Assembly: GCA_903911795.1 (NCBI GenBank)
Contig: CAIWEX010000821.1
Coordinates: 1-53,023 of the forward strand
DNA length: 53,023 bases
Source: an uncultured Schlesneria sp.
Lineage (GTDB): Bacteria > Planctomycetota > Planctomycetia > Planctomycetales > Planctomycetaceae
Reading direction: 5' to 3'
Position 1 is the stretch's first letter; the number at the start of each line of letters is the position of its first letter. The notes beneath the pieces are model-generated. The model ran no database searches. It saw only the letters and a program-made list of their open reading frames with translations, and had not been told where the DNA came from. Shown here piece by piece: positions 32,174-40,980 of this stretch. Made by a program: the position numbers and the translations under genes.

Positions 32174-33724
32174 TCACGTCAGGGCGGTGACTGGCTTTTT
32201 CTGCGACTGACTAATCGTTGGTCTGGAGGACTGACCAGATGCGGGTCGTACGCGAGGCCGATCGTAACCTCTGAAGGGGCGATGTGCTGTGAAAATGTGG
32301 ATTACGTACACAATCCCCCACATCATCACGGTACGGATAAAATTCATATCCCCGTACCAGTACCAGAGCATGCAGGAGGTGGCGATCGATCCGTAAAGTA
32401 ATCGCGATGCCAGCGTTCCGGTTTCGTTGTACGTTTCACAGAAGCAGATGAACGCGCCTTCCAGGATCAGGATGATCAACACCCCCCAGATCCCGAAATT
32501 ACGGAACGGAACGACGGCAGGATGCATGCCACCTGCGGCAATCAAACCGTGATACCACATCGACGGATTCGACTCGTTCGACTCCATCGGACGTTCGTAC
32601 CCAAGTGCCACCGTGATCGCACCGGGGGGAAGCGACAGAAAATAGTCGACGTATGTCTGTCCGTAGAGATACGTAATCGTCTTGTAGTTGTAGTCCGCAC
32701 ACAGGCCGAGGTTGTTCAATGCCACTGCGGTCCAGGTGTTTTGTGTCGCTCCTTCAACGAGAGTATTCCAGATTCCTGAGACTTCCGCAGACTTCTGACT
32801 GGCAGAATGACGCAGCGAACCCATGGCAATAAATGCCGCCACACAGACGGCCAGAGGGACGAAGATCTTGAGAGTTCTGGAAAATTGAACCAGACCACGC
32901 TGGATACGACCACGTGCCGCCTCCATCGACGGACTGGTGATGTACAGCATCACGAGTGCCGCCAGCAGACCCGCACACTCACGGTCGCCACGCAACAACT
33001 GCAGGACGACAACAATGTAGGATGTCACCAACATTGTTGACCCCAGTTTCAGCATTCGACGCGAACTTCGCGGCGCTTCACGTTCTGCATCCACGATCAA
33101 CAGCATCAACAGCAAATACGAGATAAGATAGGACGAGTTCATCCCGACATCTTTGTACATCCCGTGTCCGGCGTCTGCGGATGCGTAGGCTGCCGTGAAG
33201 ATGCTTTCTTCCGGAGCATAAAGCCATGAGCAAAGGTAAGCGACGTACAGCAAGACGACGTAAATCGGCAATGACATCACTGTCTGGTTGCCGGGAATGT
33301 CGGTCGCGGGCCGCCGATTTGTTTGAAGACGATGACAGGCTGACATCGCGACCCATTCAATTCCGGTCATCAGGCCACACAAGCCAACCAGAACCATCGT
33401 CAGCATTTCGTTGATCAGCGTGTGATTCTGGCAAAGGAGAACATTAGTGGGGGTCTGCCACCAGACAAAGTTGCGATCAAACAGGTAACCCATGTTCGCG
33501 CTGAATGGGAGAATGTACAGCAGGACATACAACCGAGTCATGATCGATAACGCGGTAATCTGCAGTGATGCGATGCCAAACACAGAAAGGGCCGCAAGGA
33601 CACAGATTGTCAGACGCATCGGCATCAGTTGCCCTGTCCAGAACAGCCCGGAAACGATCACTCCTGCCGCCAACCAGCAGGTTGCCAGCAGTGCATGATT
33701 CGTTGAGGAACTGTTCCGATTCAT
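32174..33724 (-). CDS. Wzy/O-antigen-polymerase-like membrane protein
   Basis: The 516-residue protein has about 11-12 hydrophobic segments and a large periplasmic loop in its second half (about 300-420: SGIWNTLVEGATQNTWTAVA, then TITYLYGQTYVDYFLSLPPG and MWYHGLIAAGGMHPAVVPFR). Multi-span proteins of this shape in polysaccharide clusters are usually Wzy polymerases, which join lipid-linked repeat units in the periplasm. Sequence is poorly conserved in that family, so the call is by topology and context. The ATG at 33724 is preferred; an in-frame TTG at 33736 is possible. No Wzx flippase or Wzz regulator is in the window. Confidence 0.7.
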   Translation of the reverse strand: MNRNSSSTNHALLATCWLAAGVIVSGLFWTGQLMPMRLTICVLAALSVFGIASLQITALSIMTRLYVLLYILPFSANMGYLFDRNFVWWQTPTNVLLCQNHTLINEMLTMVLVGLCGLMTGIEWVAMSACHRLQTNRRPATDIPGNQTVMSLPIYVVLLYVAYLCSWLYAPEESIFTAAYASADAGHGMYKDVGMNSSYLISYLLLMLLIVDAEREAPRSSRRMLKLGSTMLVTSYIVVVLQLLRGDRECAGLLAALVMLYITSPSMEAARGRIQRGLVQFSRTLKIFVPLAVCVAAFIAMGSLRHSASQKSAEVSGIWNTLVEGATQNTWTAVALNNLGLCADYNYKTITYLYGQTYVDYFLSLPPGAITVALGYERPMESNESNPSMWYHGLIAAGGMHPAVVPFRNFGIWGVLIILILEGAFICFCETYNETGTLASRLLYGSIATSCMLWYWYGDMNFIRTVMMWGIVYVIHIFTAHRPFRGYDRPRVRPASGQSSRPTISQSQKKPVTALT

Positions 33725-33779
33725 CGCGTGGCTCAAGTACTAATCCCGTTGGTTTTCGTGAATGATCTGTTGGATCGCG

Positions 33780-34409
33780 TCAGGCGGCTTTGCGAACCTT
33801 TTCCTGACCTGCCTGAGCGATTCCGTCGCGCCGCAAGACTTTGACAAACGTCAGGAGCAGGATCTTCAGGTCAAATACCAGCGACTGATGACGCATGTAG
33901 TATTCATCGAGTCTCACTTTATCGGGGATGCTCAATTCATCACGGCCGTTGATTTGTGCCCACCCGGTGAGTCCGGGCGGAATCTGACTGACTCCACACC
34001 CAGTTCGCAAATCAATCAGGTCGTCTTGATTGAACAGTGCCGGGCGAGGCCCCACGAAACTCATGTCACCACTCAGGATGTTGTAGAGTTGAGGCATTTC
34101 ATCCAGGCTGGTGACTCGCAGGAACCGCCCGACAGGGGTAATCCATTTGTCAGAATCTGTCAGCAGATGGGTGGCCAGTTGCGGGGTGTCGGTCCGCATG
34201 CTGCGAAACTTTGGCATCAGAAAGATCTGGTTATTGCGACCAACGCGGCGTGACCAGTAAAGTGCCGGGCCGGGTGAGGTACTGCGGACGATGAGCGCAA
34301 TCACCAGCATCGGTACTGCCAGGATGATCAGGGCCGTTAGTGCAATCATCAGATCGACGGCGCGTTTTACGCCGCTTTGGAATGTCGATACCACGCTGCC
34401 GCTCTCCAT
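33780..34409 (-). CDS. Initiating sugar-phosphate transferase (bacterial sugar transferase family)
   Basis: The 209-residue protein is the minimal PglC/WbaP-C-terminal type. One hydrophobic re-entrant helix is at the N-terminus (VDLMIALTALIILAVPMLVI, about 18-37), followed by PALYWSRRVGRNNQIFLMPK, KFRSMRTDT, FLRVTSLDEMPQLYNILSGD and the family hallmark MSFVGPRPAL, then PPGLTGWAQINGRD. It moves a sugar-1-phosphate from a UDP-sugar to undecaprenyl phosphate and so starts the repeat unit. The start at 34409 (GAGGG upstream) lies inside the epimerase gene: the two overlap by 43 bp, indicating coupled expression. Confidence 0.95.
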   Translation of the reverse strand: MESGSVVSTFQSGVKRAVDLMIALTALIILAVPMLVIALIVRSTSPGPALYWSRRVGRNNQIFLMPKFRSMRTDTPQLATHLLTDSDKWITPVGRFLRVTSLDEMPQLYNILSGDMSFVGPRPALFNQDDLIDLRTGCGVSQIPPGLTGWAQINGRDELSIPDKVRLDEYYMRHQSLVFDLKILLLTFVKVLRRDGIAQAGQEKVRKAA

Positions 34410-35419
34410 AATCCCTCTTCCACCGTGAATTCGGGGTGGAACTGGTAATCCCGTTCGAATTGCTCCCCAGGATAAATGTCGTCAGACAGCCACTTTCCGA
34501 GGGTGCGATTCAGCCGTGCGAAGGGGCCTCTGCCTGCCATACAGATCGTCAACCCACCCCCTACGGTCCGTACAAGCGGCGCGGGAATGTACCAGCGAGG
34601 GGTAGTGCGGCCAAGACCAATTGAGATTGACTCAACAATCCGTGCCACAGGCACTGCCGGAAGCGAAATGTTGTAGGTATTACCATTCGATCTGTTCGTC
34701 GGCTGCGTCGTTGCTGCCAGAACACACGCCCGAGCCGCGTCACCACGATAGATCAAACTCTTACGATTCGTTCCAGAACCGATCCAGACGAATCGCCCGG
34801 CATCGATCGATCGCATCAGGCGAGCGATATTACCGGGATCTTCTTCACCAAAGATGGTTGCCATCCGCAGAATTGTCAGCCGGATTCCTGCGTTCTGCGC
34901 GATCTCTGTTGCGACAGACTCCGCTTGATACTTGCTGATGCCATACGGTTCTGTCGGTCGGCAAGGGGCAGATTCGGTCGTTGGTTGCGTCCCCCCGCCG
35001 TAAACTGAGACGGAACTGACCAGGACAACATGTTCAACGCCCCCCTTGGCCGCCGCTCGCAAAACAGATTCGGTTCCCTGAACATTGACTCGCTGAAACG
35101 CATCCGGATTGGCTGCACTCTTGCCGAACTGATGCGCCAGCCCCGCACAATGGACGACTGTTCGGACTCCCTCAACAGCACTGACGATGCTGCCAGGCTC
35201 TGTGATATCGCCCGTCTGACGGTCGACATTGGCAGGAGTATTTTCAGCAGGCCAGGAACGAGCCAGACCCCGAACCGTCATGCCAGCGTCACTGAATTGG
35301 CGAACGATCTCCCGGCCCAGGAACCCGGTGGCCCCTGTGACAAGGACATCCGCAGGAAGGACGTTGCGGCGGAACGGAAGAATGTCGACGGTGCGACTAT
35401 TGTCCGGCTCGGATGGCAT
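34367..35419 (-). CDS. NAD-dependent sugar epimerase/reductase (WbpV/WreQ-like)
   Basis: The 350-residue short-chain dehydrogenase has the dinucleotide motif VLVTGATGFLGREIVRQFSD (about 25-44), HCAGLAHQF, SSVSVYGGG and the catalytic YGISK (Tyr-x3-Lys) with an upstream Ser. It acts on a UDP-sugar. Pairing with an initiating sugar transferase is the pattern of WbpV/WbpL and WreQ/WreU, where the enzyme reduces a 4-keto-6-deoxy-HexNAc; a 4-epimerase role is the alternative. AGGAG lies 9 nt before the ATG. It overlaps both neighbours (43 bp with the transferase, 23 bp with the WbuB-like gene). Confidence 0.85.
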   Translation of the reverse strand: MPSEPDNSRTVDILPFRRNVLPADVLVTGATGFLGREIVRQFSDAGMTVRGLARSWPAENTPANVDRQTGDITEPGSIVSAVEGVRTVVHCAGLAHQFGKSAANPDAFQRVNVQGTESVLRAAAKGGVEHVVLVSSVSVYGGGTQPTTESAPCRPTEPYGISKYQAESVATEIAQNAGIRLTILRMATIFGEEDPGNIARLMRSIDAGRFVWIGSGTNRKSLIYRGDAARACVLAATTQPTNRSNGNTYNISLPAVPVARIVESISIGLGRTTPRWYIPAPLVRTVGGGLTICMAGRGPFARLNRTLGKWLSDDIYPGEQFERDYQFHPEFTVEEGLWRAAAWYRHSKAA

Positions 35420-36659
35420 ATGATGTTACTCCTGAGCGATTCGGGCCAACCGTCTGTTCGAGCAACCGCTCGAATCGACCGATCTGCACCTGAGAGCAAT
35501 AGCGTTGGTCGAATGCGCGGCGACCATTGACTCCGAATTCCTCGCGAACCGCTGATGGCATATTGCGCAGTTTGACGACTGCAGCGGCCAGGCTCGTGGC
35601 GTTCGAAGGCTCGGCGGTAATTCCAAATTCGTTCTTCTCGATAAACGTTGCTCCGTCCCCGCGCACTGCCATCAGGACCGGGCGACCGCTGGCCATGTAG
35701 GCAAAAGTCTTCGAAGGAATGCTGACGTCCGACAAGCTGTCAGGCTTCAAATGGACCAGCAGAACACTCGCAAAAGCGTACATTCCAGGCATTTTCTCGG
35801 GCGGGAACCGCCCCGGCAGAACGACGTTCGTCAGCCCTTCGTTCCTGACTCGGGCGACGAGCTCGTCATGTTGAGTGCCACCGCCAACCAACACAAACTG
35901 AATGTCCGCTTCGTTACGAAGGTGTCGAGCAGCATCCAGAACTGTGTGCATGTCCTGCGATGCTCCCATGTTACCGGCATACATGACGACGAATTTGCCA
36001 ACCAGATCGAACTGGCGGGCAAACTCTTCGTCAGGTTGAGCCAATGCATAGGTCGCCGTCGGCATCCAGTTCTCGATGACAGACAGCTTTTCTTCGGGGA
36101 CACCCATTTTCATCAGGTTCTGGCGAAATCCTTCCGTTACGACATTCACATGCGAAGCCGCACCGTAAACGAACTTCGCGACACGCCTGATGGTGGAGAT
36201 GATCCATGGGCGATTCAATAAGCCGCTGGCAGTCACACTCTCCGGCCAGAGATCAACGACGTCCAGAACGAGGTGGGCACCGCGTAATCGGCTGAGCCAC
36301 CAGCCGGCGATTCCCACGGGCAATGCTGCCTGGTAGACAACGATGACATCCGGGCGCCGCAGGGCAAACGGCCCGATCAACATCGCACTCATCGCAAACG
36401 AGATGTAATACAGAATGCGGCGAACAACCGACCGGCTATGGTCCGGAAGCTGAGGAATCCGGCGAACGGTGACTCCGTCCATCTCTTCACGCGAGATCAG
36501 TCGCTGTCGAAACCCCGGATAGATCTTGCCATGCGGATAACAGGGAAAGCCGGTCAGAACTTCGACTTCGTGTCCGCTTCGCACCAGACCGCTGGCCAGG
36601 TCATGAACCTTTTCCACCGGTTCCGGCGAATAATATTGTGAAAGGATCAAGACACGCAT
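35397..36659 (-). CDS. WbuB-like family 4 glycosyltransferase
   Basis: The 420-residue protein begins MRVLILSQYYSPEPVEKVHD, the WbuB-type N-terminus, with GHEVEVLTGFPCYPHGKIYP following. The donor domain has FVVMYAGNMGASQDMHTVLD and VVLPGRFPPEKMPGMYAFAS; SIPSKTFAYMASGRPVLMAV replaces the classic E-x7-E region. WbuB-like enzymes are linked to transfer of N-acetyl-L-fucosamine or related deoxyamino sugars, which fits the nucleotide-sugar genes upstream. GGAGAAAG is 7 nt before the ATG. It is 4 bp downstream of the 2-epimerase gene. Confidence 0.9.
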   Translation of the reverse strand: MRVLILSQYYSPEPVEKVHDLASGLVRSGHEVEVLTGFPCYPHGKIYPGFRQRLISREEMDGVTVRRIPQLPDHSRSVVRRILYYISFAMSAMLIGPFALRRPDVIVVYQAALPVGIAGWWLSRLRGAHLVLDVVDLWPESVTASGLLNRPWIISTIRRVAKFVYGAASHVNVVTEGFRQNLMKMGVPEEKLSVIENWMPTATYALAQPDEEFARQFDLVGKFVVMYAGNMGASQDMHTVLDAARHLRNEADIQFVLVGGGTQHDELVARVRNEGLTNVVLPGRFPPEKMPGMYAFASVLLVHLKPDSLSDVSIPSKTFAYMASGRPVLMAVRGDGATFIEKNEFGITAEPSNATSLAAAVVKLRNMPSAVREEFGVNGRRAFDQRYCSQVQIGRFERLLEQTVGPNRSGVTSYAIRAGQ

Positions 36660-36663
36660 GGCG

Positions 36664-37803
36664 TTACTTTCTCCAGACCGTGCGATTGATGTAGTCGGTG
36701 TAGCTCAGGATGATCCGTACCATCTTTTTCGACACCGGGCCCCCTTCGTAGTCCTGAACCACTCGCATGACACGTCGGTTCTTGTCGAACTGCGATGTCA
36801 CGATGTCGACGGATTGAATGACACGATCAGGCTCAAGCCCGCTCATGATCAGCGTCCCCACATCCATCGCTTCAGGACGTTCGTGCGCCTGTCGCAGATT
36901 GACCGCGGGGAAGTTCAGCAGCGACGACTCTTCAGAAATCGTCCCGCTGTCCGAGAGAACACAGAACGCGTGCGTCTGCAGTTTGACATAGTCCAGAAAG
37001 CCAAATGGCTTGGAGGCTCGAATCTGCCCCTTGCCGGATTCATCCAGTTCACGCCCCAGTGCAGCCAGTCTTTTGCGAGTGCGCGGATGAACCGAAACGA
37101 TGATCGGCAGCTTGTAGCGTTCGACGAGGGTATCCAAAGTATTGAGCAGCGTTGTCAGCAATTCTGGAGAATCGACGTTTTCTTCACGATGCGTGCTGAC
37201 AACAAAATATCCACGTTCGGTCAGCCCCAGTTCTTCCAGGATACGTGAGCTTTCGATCCCCGGCCGGTAGTAATCCAGAACCTCTTCCATGCAGGAACCG
37301 GACTTGATGATCGTTTCCGGTCGGATCCCTTCCGCGAGCAGATAGCGGCGAGCATGTTCGGTCAACGGAAGGTTGATGTCGCTGATGTGGTCCAGGATGC
37401 GACGATTAATCTCTTCCGGAACACGATCATCAAAACAGCGATTTCCCGCTTCCATGTGAAAGACGGGAATCTTGCGCCGCTTGGCCGAGATCGCTGCCAG
37501 ACAGGTATTCGTGTCTCCATAGAACAGCGTCGCGTCAGGCCGCTCTTCCGCCATCGCAACATCTGCCAGCGCGATGACCTTGCCAATCGTCTCGGCTGGG
37601 GTTTCCCCTACGGCATTCAGAAAGCGGTCTGGAGGTCGAATCTGGAGTTGATCAAAGAAGACCTGATTCAGTTCATAGTCATAGTTCTGCCCAGAATGGA
37701 CCAGCACATGATCGACGTGTTGATCGAGTTCCGCGATCACGCGCGACAGCTTGATGATCTCCGGACGAGTGCCCACGATCGTCATGACTTTCAGGCGTTT
37801 CAC
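36664..37803 (-). CDS. UDP-N-acetylglucosamine 2-epimerase (non-hydrolysing), FnlC/WbvD-type
   Basis: The 379-residue GT-B-fold enzyme has the family motifs KVMTIVGTRPEIIKLSRVIA (about 5-24), HSGQNYDYELNQVFFDQL, FYGDTNTCLAAISAKRRKIP, FHMEAGNRCFDDRVPEEINR and VLSDSGTISEESSLLNFPAV. The GNRCFDDRVPEEINR form matches the L-sugar-pathway branch (FnlC, WbjD, CapG, WbvD) more than housekeeping WecB. It inverts C2 of a UDP-HexNAc. The GTG at 37803 has GGAG 6 nt upstream; a TTG at 37809 is the other choice. It is the third gene of the deoxy-amino-sugar set. Confidence 0.92.
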   Translation of the reverse strand: MKRLKVMTIVGTRPEIIKLSRVIAELDQHVDHVLVHSGQNYDYELNQVFFDQLQIRPPDRFLNAVGETPAETIGKVIALADVAMAEERPDATLFYGDTNTCLAAISAKRRKIPVFHMEAGNRCFDDRVPEEINRRILDHISDINLPLTEHARRYLLAEGIRPETIIKSGSCMEEVLDYYRPGIESSRILEELGLTERGYFVVSTHREENVDSPELLTTLLNTLDTLVERYKLPIIVSVHPRTRKRLAALGRELDESGKGQIRASKPFGFLDYVKLQTHAFCVLSDSGTISEESSLLNFPAVNLRQAHERPEAMDVGTLIMSGLEPDRVIQSVDIVTSQFDKNRRVMRVVQDYEGGPVSKKMVRIILSYTDYINRTVWRK

Positions 37804-37859
37804 AGTCAACTCCAGTTCCCGTCTTCTTCAGCAGCCAGAACAATTCCGCGCCGAGGTCG

Positions 37860-39005
37860 TTATGCCGCACGTTTTCCTGCCGCGGCTTCGAAGAGTTCGA
37901 TGCCATCGGCGGCTTCACTTTGACCCATCAACAGGTTGTGGCGACGCAGCAATTCGACGGTTTCTTCAAACCCGATCACGGTGTCTTCGGAACTGAATTC
38001 CTTCGTCAAACCGGCTGGTTTCGCATCGGTTGCTGGTTGCAGTTCCGGAAGCATGGCGCGGATCGCGAAGAAGTTGCCGCGACGGACGGTGTGATGACAT
38101 TCCTCCTCAGAAATCATCAGTTCGTGCATCTTTTCACCAGGGCGGATTCCCGTGACCTGAATCGGGATATTGCGATCACCAATCAGTGCCTTGGCGATGT
38201 TCATCACGGTCGTCGACGGGGCGGAAGGAACAAATGTCTCGCCCGGTTCCGCAAATTGCAGTGCTGCAAACACACAGTCGACGGCCTGATCAATACTCAT
38301 CAGGAACCGAGTCATTTCCGGAACTGTCAAAGTCACCGGGCCACCGTTCTTGATCTGGTCGTGGAACAACGGAATGACCGACCCGCGCGACGCCAGAACA
38401 TTGCCATAACGCGTGCAGATGAATCGAGTCTTGGGGCTCAGGATATTGGCCGAAGTGAAGATCCGTTCGTGGATCGCCTTCGTGAGTCCCATCACGTTGA
38501 CTGGCTTGCATGCTTTATCGGTGCTGATCCCGACGACCGTTTCCACGGGAAGCTGATGTTCGCGAATGCAGCGGACGATGTTAATCGGCCCCATGCAGTT
38601 CGTTTCGATCGCCTGCTCCGGGAAATATTCGCAGTTCGGGACCTGCTTCAAGGCCGCAGCATTAATGACAACATCAACGTTCTGCATCGCAGAACAGACA
38701 TCTGGAAAGCGTCGGACATCCCCCAGACGAAATTCCAGGCTGTTCAGGAAATTGCGGTAGATCACTTCGTCGGTCGAAACTTTTCGGTGCAGATACGACA
38801 TGCGCATGTCGTGCTGCTTGGCTTCGTCGCGTGACAGAACGATCACCTTCGCAGGCGTGCCGAGTTCATTGGAGAGGAGTCGGCGGACGAGGACCTTCCC
38901 CATCGAACCAGTACCACCAGTCACCAGGATTCGCTTGCCCTCCAGGATCGGCTGAGCGATGGCTGTCGGTCCATCGAAGGAAGAAAACATCTTACGCGGC
39001 TTCAT
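37860..39005 (-). CDS. UDP-GlcNAc 4,6-dehydratase/5-epimerase, CapE/FnlA-type
   Basis: The 381-residue SDR protein has a short leader (residues 1-20) and then the CapE core: KRILVTGGTGSMGKVLVRRL, AALKQVPNCEYFPEQAIETN, GISTDKACKPVNVMGLTKAI, RYGNVLASRGSVIPLFHDQI and MTRFLMSIDQAVDCVFAALQ. Those phrases match CapE/WbjB/FnlA rather than PseB. The enzyme makes the 4-keto-6-deoxy-L-arabino intermediate from UDP-GlcNAc. The ATG at 39005 overlaps the end of the RmlD-like gene by 14 bp and has GAGGAG 6 nt upstream. The 4,6-dehydratase Met/Lys variant (MGLTK instead of YxxxK) is the expected one for this subfamily. Confidence 0.93.
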   Translation of the reverse strand: MKPRKMFSSFDGPTAIAQPILEGKRILVTGGTGSMGKVLVRRLLSNELGTPAKVIVLSRDEAKQHDMRMSYLHRKVSTDEVIYRNFLNSLEFRLGDVRRFPDVCSAMQNVDVVINAAALKQVPNCEYFPEQAIETNCMGPINIVRCIREHQLPVETVVGISTDKACKPVNVMGLTKAIHERIFTSANILSPKTRFICTRYGNVLASRGSVIPLFHDQIKNGGPVTLTVPEMTRFLMSIDQAVDCVFAALQFAEPGETFVPSAPSTTVMNIAKALIGDRNIPIQVTGIRPGEKMHELMISEEECHHTVRRGNFFAIRAMLPELQPATDAKPAGLTKEFSSEDTVIGFEETVELLRRHNLLMGQSEAADGIELFEAAAGKRAA

Positions 39006-39876
39006 GCAGGGCTCCTCGTCCTTGAATTTGAGCGGCCAGTTCTTCAAGCATCCGGTCCCAATCCGGAACCCGGTAGCCGGTTCGCCGTGCGAAGTCCGAA
39101 CCATCCAGGCTGCGATCACAATGGAATGAGTGATCGGGGGTGATCGTGATGTCGCGCCGGCCCAGCAGCGCGGAAAGTTTGCAGAGCAAATCAAATTTCG
39201 TGATCGGGGCGGATGCGACCTGCCACAGGCCATGCAGTTCGGGTTCCTGGACCAGCACGTGTTCAATGATGCGTGCCATCTCAGCGGTCGTCACGCCGGA
39301 ATAGATTGCTCGCGTAAAGCCGCGAATCGGCCCCTGCTGTGCCAGAAACCACTCAATCAGGCTCTGCTTGCGAGACAACTCCAGGCCGATGATCGATGAT
39401 CGGATCGTGATTGCAGGACCTTCCGAGACTTCACCGAGATATTTACTGAGTCCGTACAAGTCTTCGGCGTCTGCATGGTCAGTCTGCTTATACATCCCGC
39501 GACGACCGTTAAAGACGCAGTCGGTGCTGAGGTGAACCAACCGGGCTCCGGCCGCAGCACACATCAGTCGCAACCGGTGTGGCAGCAGTGAGTTAACTTC
39601 CAGGCTGGGGATTGATTCCTTCGCAGCCGAACGTTGTTTGATGATCCCGACGCAGTTGATGACTGCGTCCGGTCGAAATTCACCGAGAACATCCAGAACC
39701 CGATCGGTTTCCTGGACATTGATGTGCGGGAACGTGTTTTCCTGGCGGAACAGGCCGTAATGAGCGTAAGCGGAAAGTGGGCCGCGCAGAGTCACGCGGA
39801 CATCGTGCCGCCCCAGCCAGCTCTTCAAGAGCTGATGGCCCAGCATTCCATCTCCACCAAGAATCAGGCAGCGCAC
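38992..39876 (-). CDS. RmlD-like sugar reductase (WbvR-type candidate)
   Basis: The 294-residue SDR begins MRCLILGGDGMLGHQLLKSW and has INCVGIIKQRSA, VHLSTDCVFNGRRGMYKQTD and the catalytic YGLSKYLGE (Tyr-x3-Lys), the RmlD pattern. In UDP-L-FucNAc pathways this step is done by the longer CapF/FnlB (SDR plus cupin, about 370 residues); no cupin part is present here. An RmlD-like reductase with CapE and a 2-epimerase is the arrangement known for UDP-L-QuiNAc (WbvB-WbvR-WbvD). The start is GTG at 39876 with GGGAGGGG 4 nt upstream. It is the first gene of the cluster, so its promoter must lie in the repeat-rich gap before it. Confidence 0.85.
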   Translation of the reverse strand: MRCLILGGDGMLGHQLLKSWLGRHDVRVTLRGPLSAYAHYGLFRQENTFPHINVQETDRVLDVLGEFRPDAVINCVGIIKQRSAAKESIPSLEVNSLLPHRLRLMCAAAGARLVHLSTDCVFNGRRGMYKQTDHADAEDLYGLSKYLGEVSEGPAITIRSSIIGLELSRKQSLIEWFLAQQGPIRGFTRAIYSGVTTAEMARIIEHVLVQEPELHGLWQVASAPITKFDLLCKLSALLGRRDITITPDHSFHCDRSLDGSDFARRTGYRVPDWDRMLEELAAQIQGRGALHEAA

Positions 39877-40262
39877 GGCACCCCTCCCTGCGTGTCGTCA
39901 ACGTCGATCAACATGACGAATCGGTGCAACCGCATTCCCAGAAATCAGTTCCGTCAAAGCCTTCATCAATTGCCAGTGCGAAGCCGTTGGCAAGGCTGAA
40001 TTGAATTTGAAAGAAAATCAAAAATCTGTTCTGCAGTATCCCATTCGCATACCTGCCTTTGCGGACTCCATTCCCGCAGGCGGACGATCATGTAGTGGAA
40101 ACCGGCAATTTCTGCAAGATGACGTAAACACGTTCAGAAAGTCGGGGGCCGTTCTGGCGAAATTGGCAGTGTACTTCGACCAATAAACGGCTTTTGTCAG
40201 GCTGGTCGGGCCTGGGTCGAATTGATGAAAAGTGTAACGCGTTGTTCGCCGTGTCTGTTCGA

Positions 40263-40379
40263 GTTTTTGACCACGAAGGTCACGAAGAGCACGAAGGGAT
40301 CGAAGAATGAAGCGTCAAATAATGAAGCAATTGGTCCTGGATACTCGCAGGCGTCGGTAAATCTCGACGGTGCGGCCAA
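40263..40379 (+). repeat. MITE-like element, left part, copy A
   Basis: It begins with the left terminal block GTTTTTGACCACGAAGGTCA then CGAAGAGCACGAAGG, continues through TCCTGGATACTCGCAG and CGTCGGTAAATCTCGA, and stops matching copy B after about 115 bases. Relative to copy B there is a short insertion after the terminal block and scattered substitutions. The right terminal arm is missing. Confidence 0.75.
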
Positions 40380-40450
40380 TACTCTTCCTGGCTAATGTTC
40401 GAGCTAAGCCGGCACGCGGTTGGGACTCGGCTTGAGCAATGGGTTAGACC

Positions 40451-40645
40451 TCACTCGCGCCGACCCGGCCGTTCCATCGCAATCTCAGAGAAGTTGAAGC
40501 CAAGCTTCTCGTAAAAGGTGGACACTCCCTCGCGGCCAGCGCAACATACGATTCGCGGCGATTTGTCGAAAGTCGCTGAGTTCGCGCGACGCTGTTCTTG
40601 TTCCGAGATCGAATGTCCGCCGTGTTTCGCAGACACCACAAACAT
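40451..40645 (-). pseudogene. C-terminal fragment of a GNAT-type acetyltransferase
   Basis: A 64-residue minus-strand frame contains RIVCCAGREGVSTFYEKLGF followed by FSEIAMERPG and a stop. The GVxxFYEKLGF...AMER arrangement is the usual C-terminal end of small GNAT N-acetyltransferases (acetyl-CoA-binding helix and last strands). The N-terminal two thirds, including the R/Q-x-x-G-x-G/A loop, is absent from any frame upstream, where palindromic repeats begin instead. It is most likely a gene remnant. Confidence 0.6.
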
Positions 40646-40676
40646 TCGAGCGGAAGCGTGTCACTGATGTCGCAGG

Positions 40677-40711
40677 GTAACCCCGGTTGCCGCTTCGGCT
40701 ACCGGGGTGAC
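40677..40711. repeat. Palindrome with ACCCCGGT arms
   Basis: GTAACCCCGGT, T, GCCG, loop CTT, CGGC, T, ACCGGGGTGAC. The outer arms pair over 11 bases with one mismatch and the inner GCCG/CGGC over four, separated by a T/T mismatch. It directly follows the N-terminal side of the GNAT remnant and is not tied to a gene end, so it looks like a repeat-type palindrome. Confidence 0.75.
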
Positions 40712-40755
40712 GAAGTCACAGGAAGTTTTGAAAGCCTAAAACGGGGTAAACTTCT

Positions 40756-40811
40756 CGTCGCGTTGCGACCCAGGTAGGCCGAGGACGGCCAGCCTGGGCC
40801 ACCCAGCGACG
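40756..40811. repeat. Long nested palindrome adjoining the MITE-like right half
   Basis: Outer arms CGTCGC (40756-40761) and GCGACG (40806-40811), middle arms CCCAGG (40769-40774) and CCTGGG (40793-40798), inner arms GGCCG (40777-40781) and CGGCC (40786-40790), loop AGGA. The right edge coincides with the left limit of the copy C repeat. Confidence 0.75.
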
Positions 40812-40900
40812 ATAAACCTCGAAGGTGCAATCAATCGCTCAATTGGAAAGCTTGTGGAATTCATCCTTCGTGCTCTTCGCGCCCTTCGTGGTGAATCATT
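40810..40900 (+). repeat. MITE-like element, right part, copy C
   Basis: It matches copy B from CGATAAACCTCGAAGG through CGCTCAATTGGAAAGC and then carries the intact right terminal block (40860-40892). That block is the reverse complement of the left terminal block of copy B (40988-41020) at 31 of 33 positions. The left part is absent. Confidence 0.75.
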
Positions 40901-40980
40901 CATGGGAGAATGGGTGTTCGACGACAGGACGTTTGTGAGTCCCCTTTTCTGGCCCCAAGTCGAGTTGGCAGACCGTTCGG

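Noticed and set aside
37920-38834. Plus-strand frame of 304 codons
   Set aside because: Antisense to the CapE-type gene, which has clear family motifs; the His/Arg/Asp-rich translation is typical of a shadow frame.
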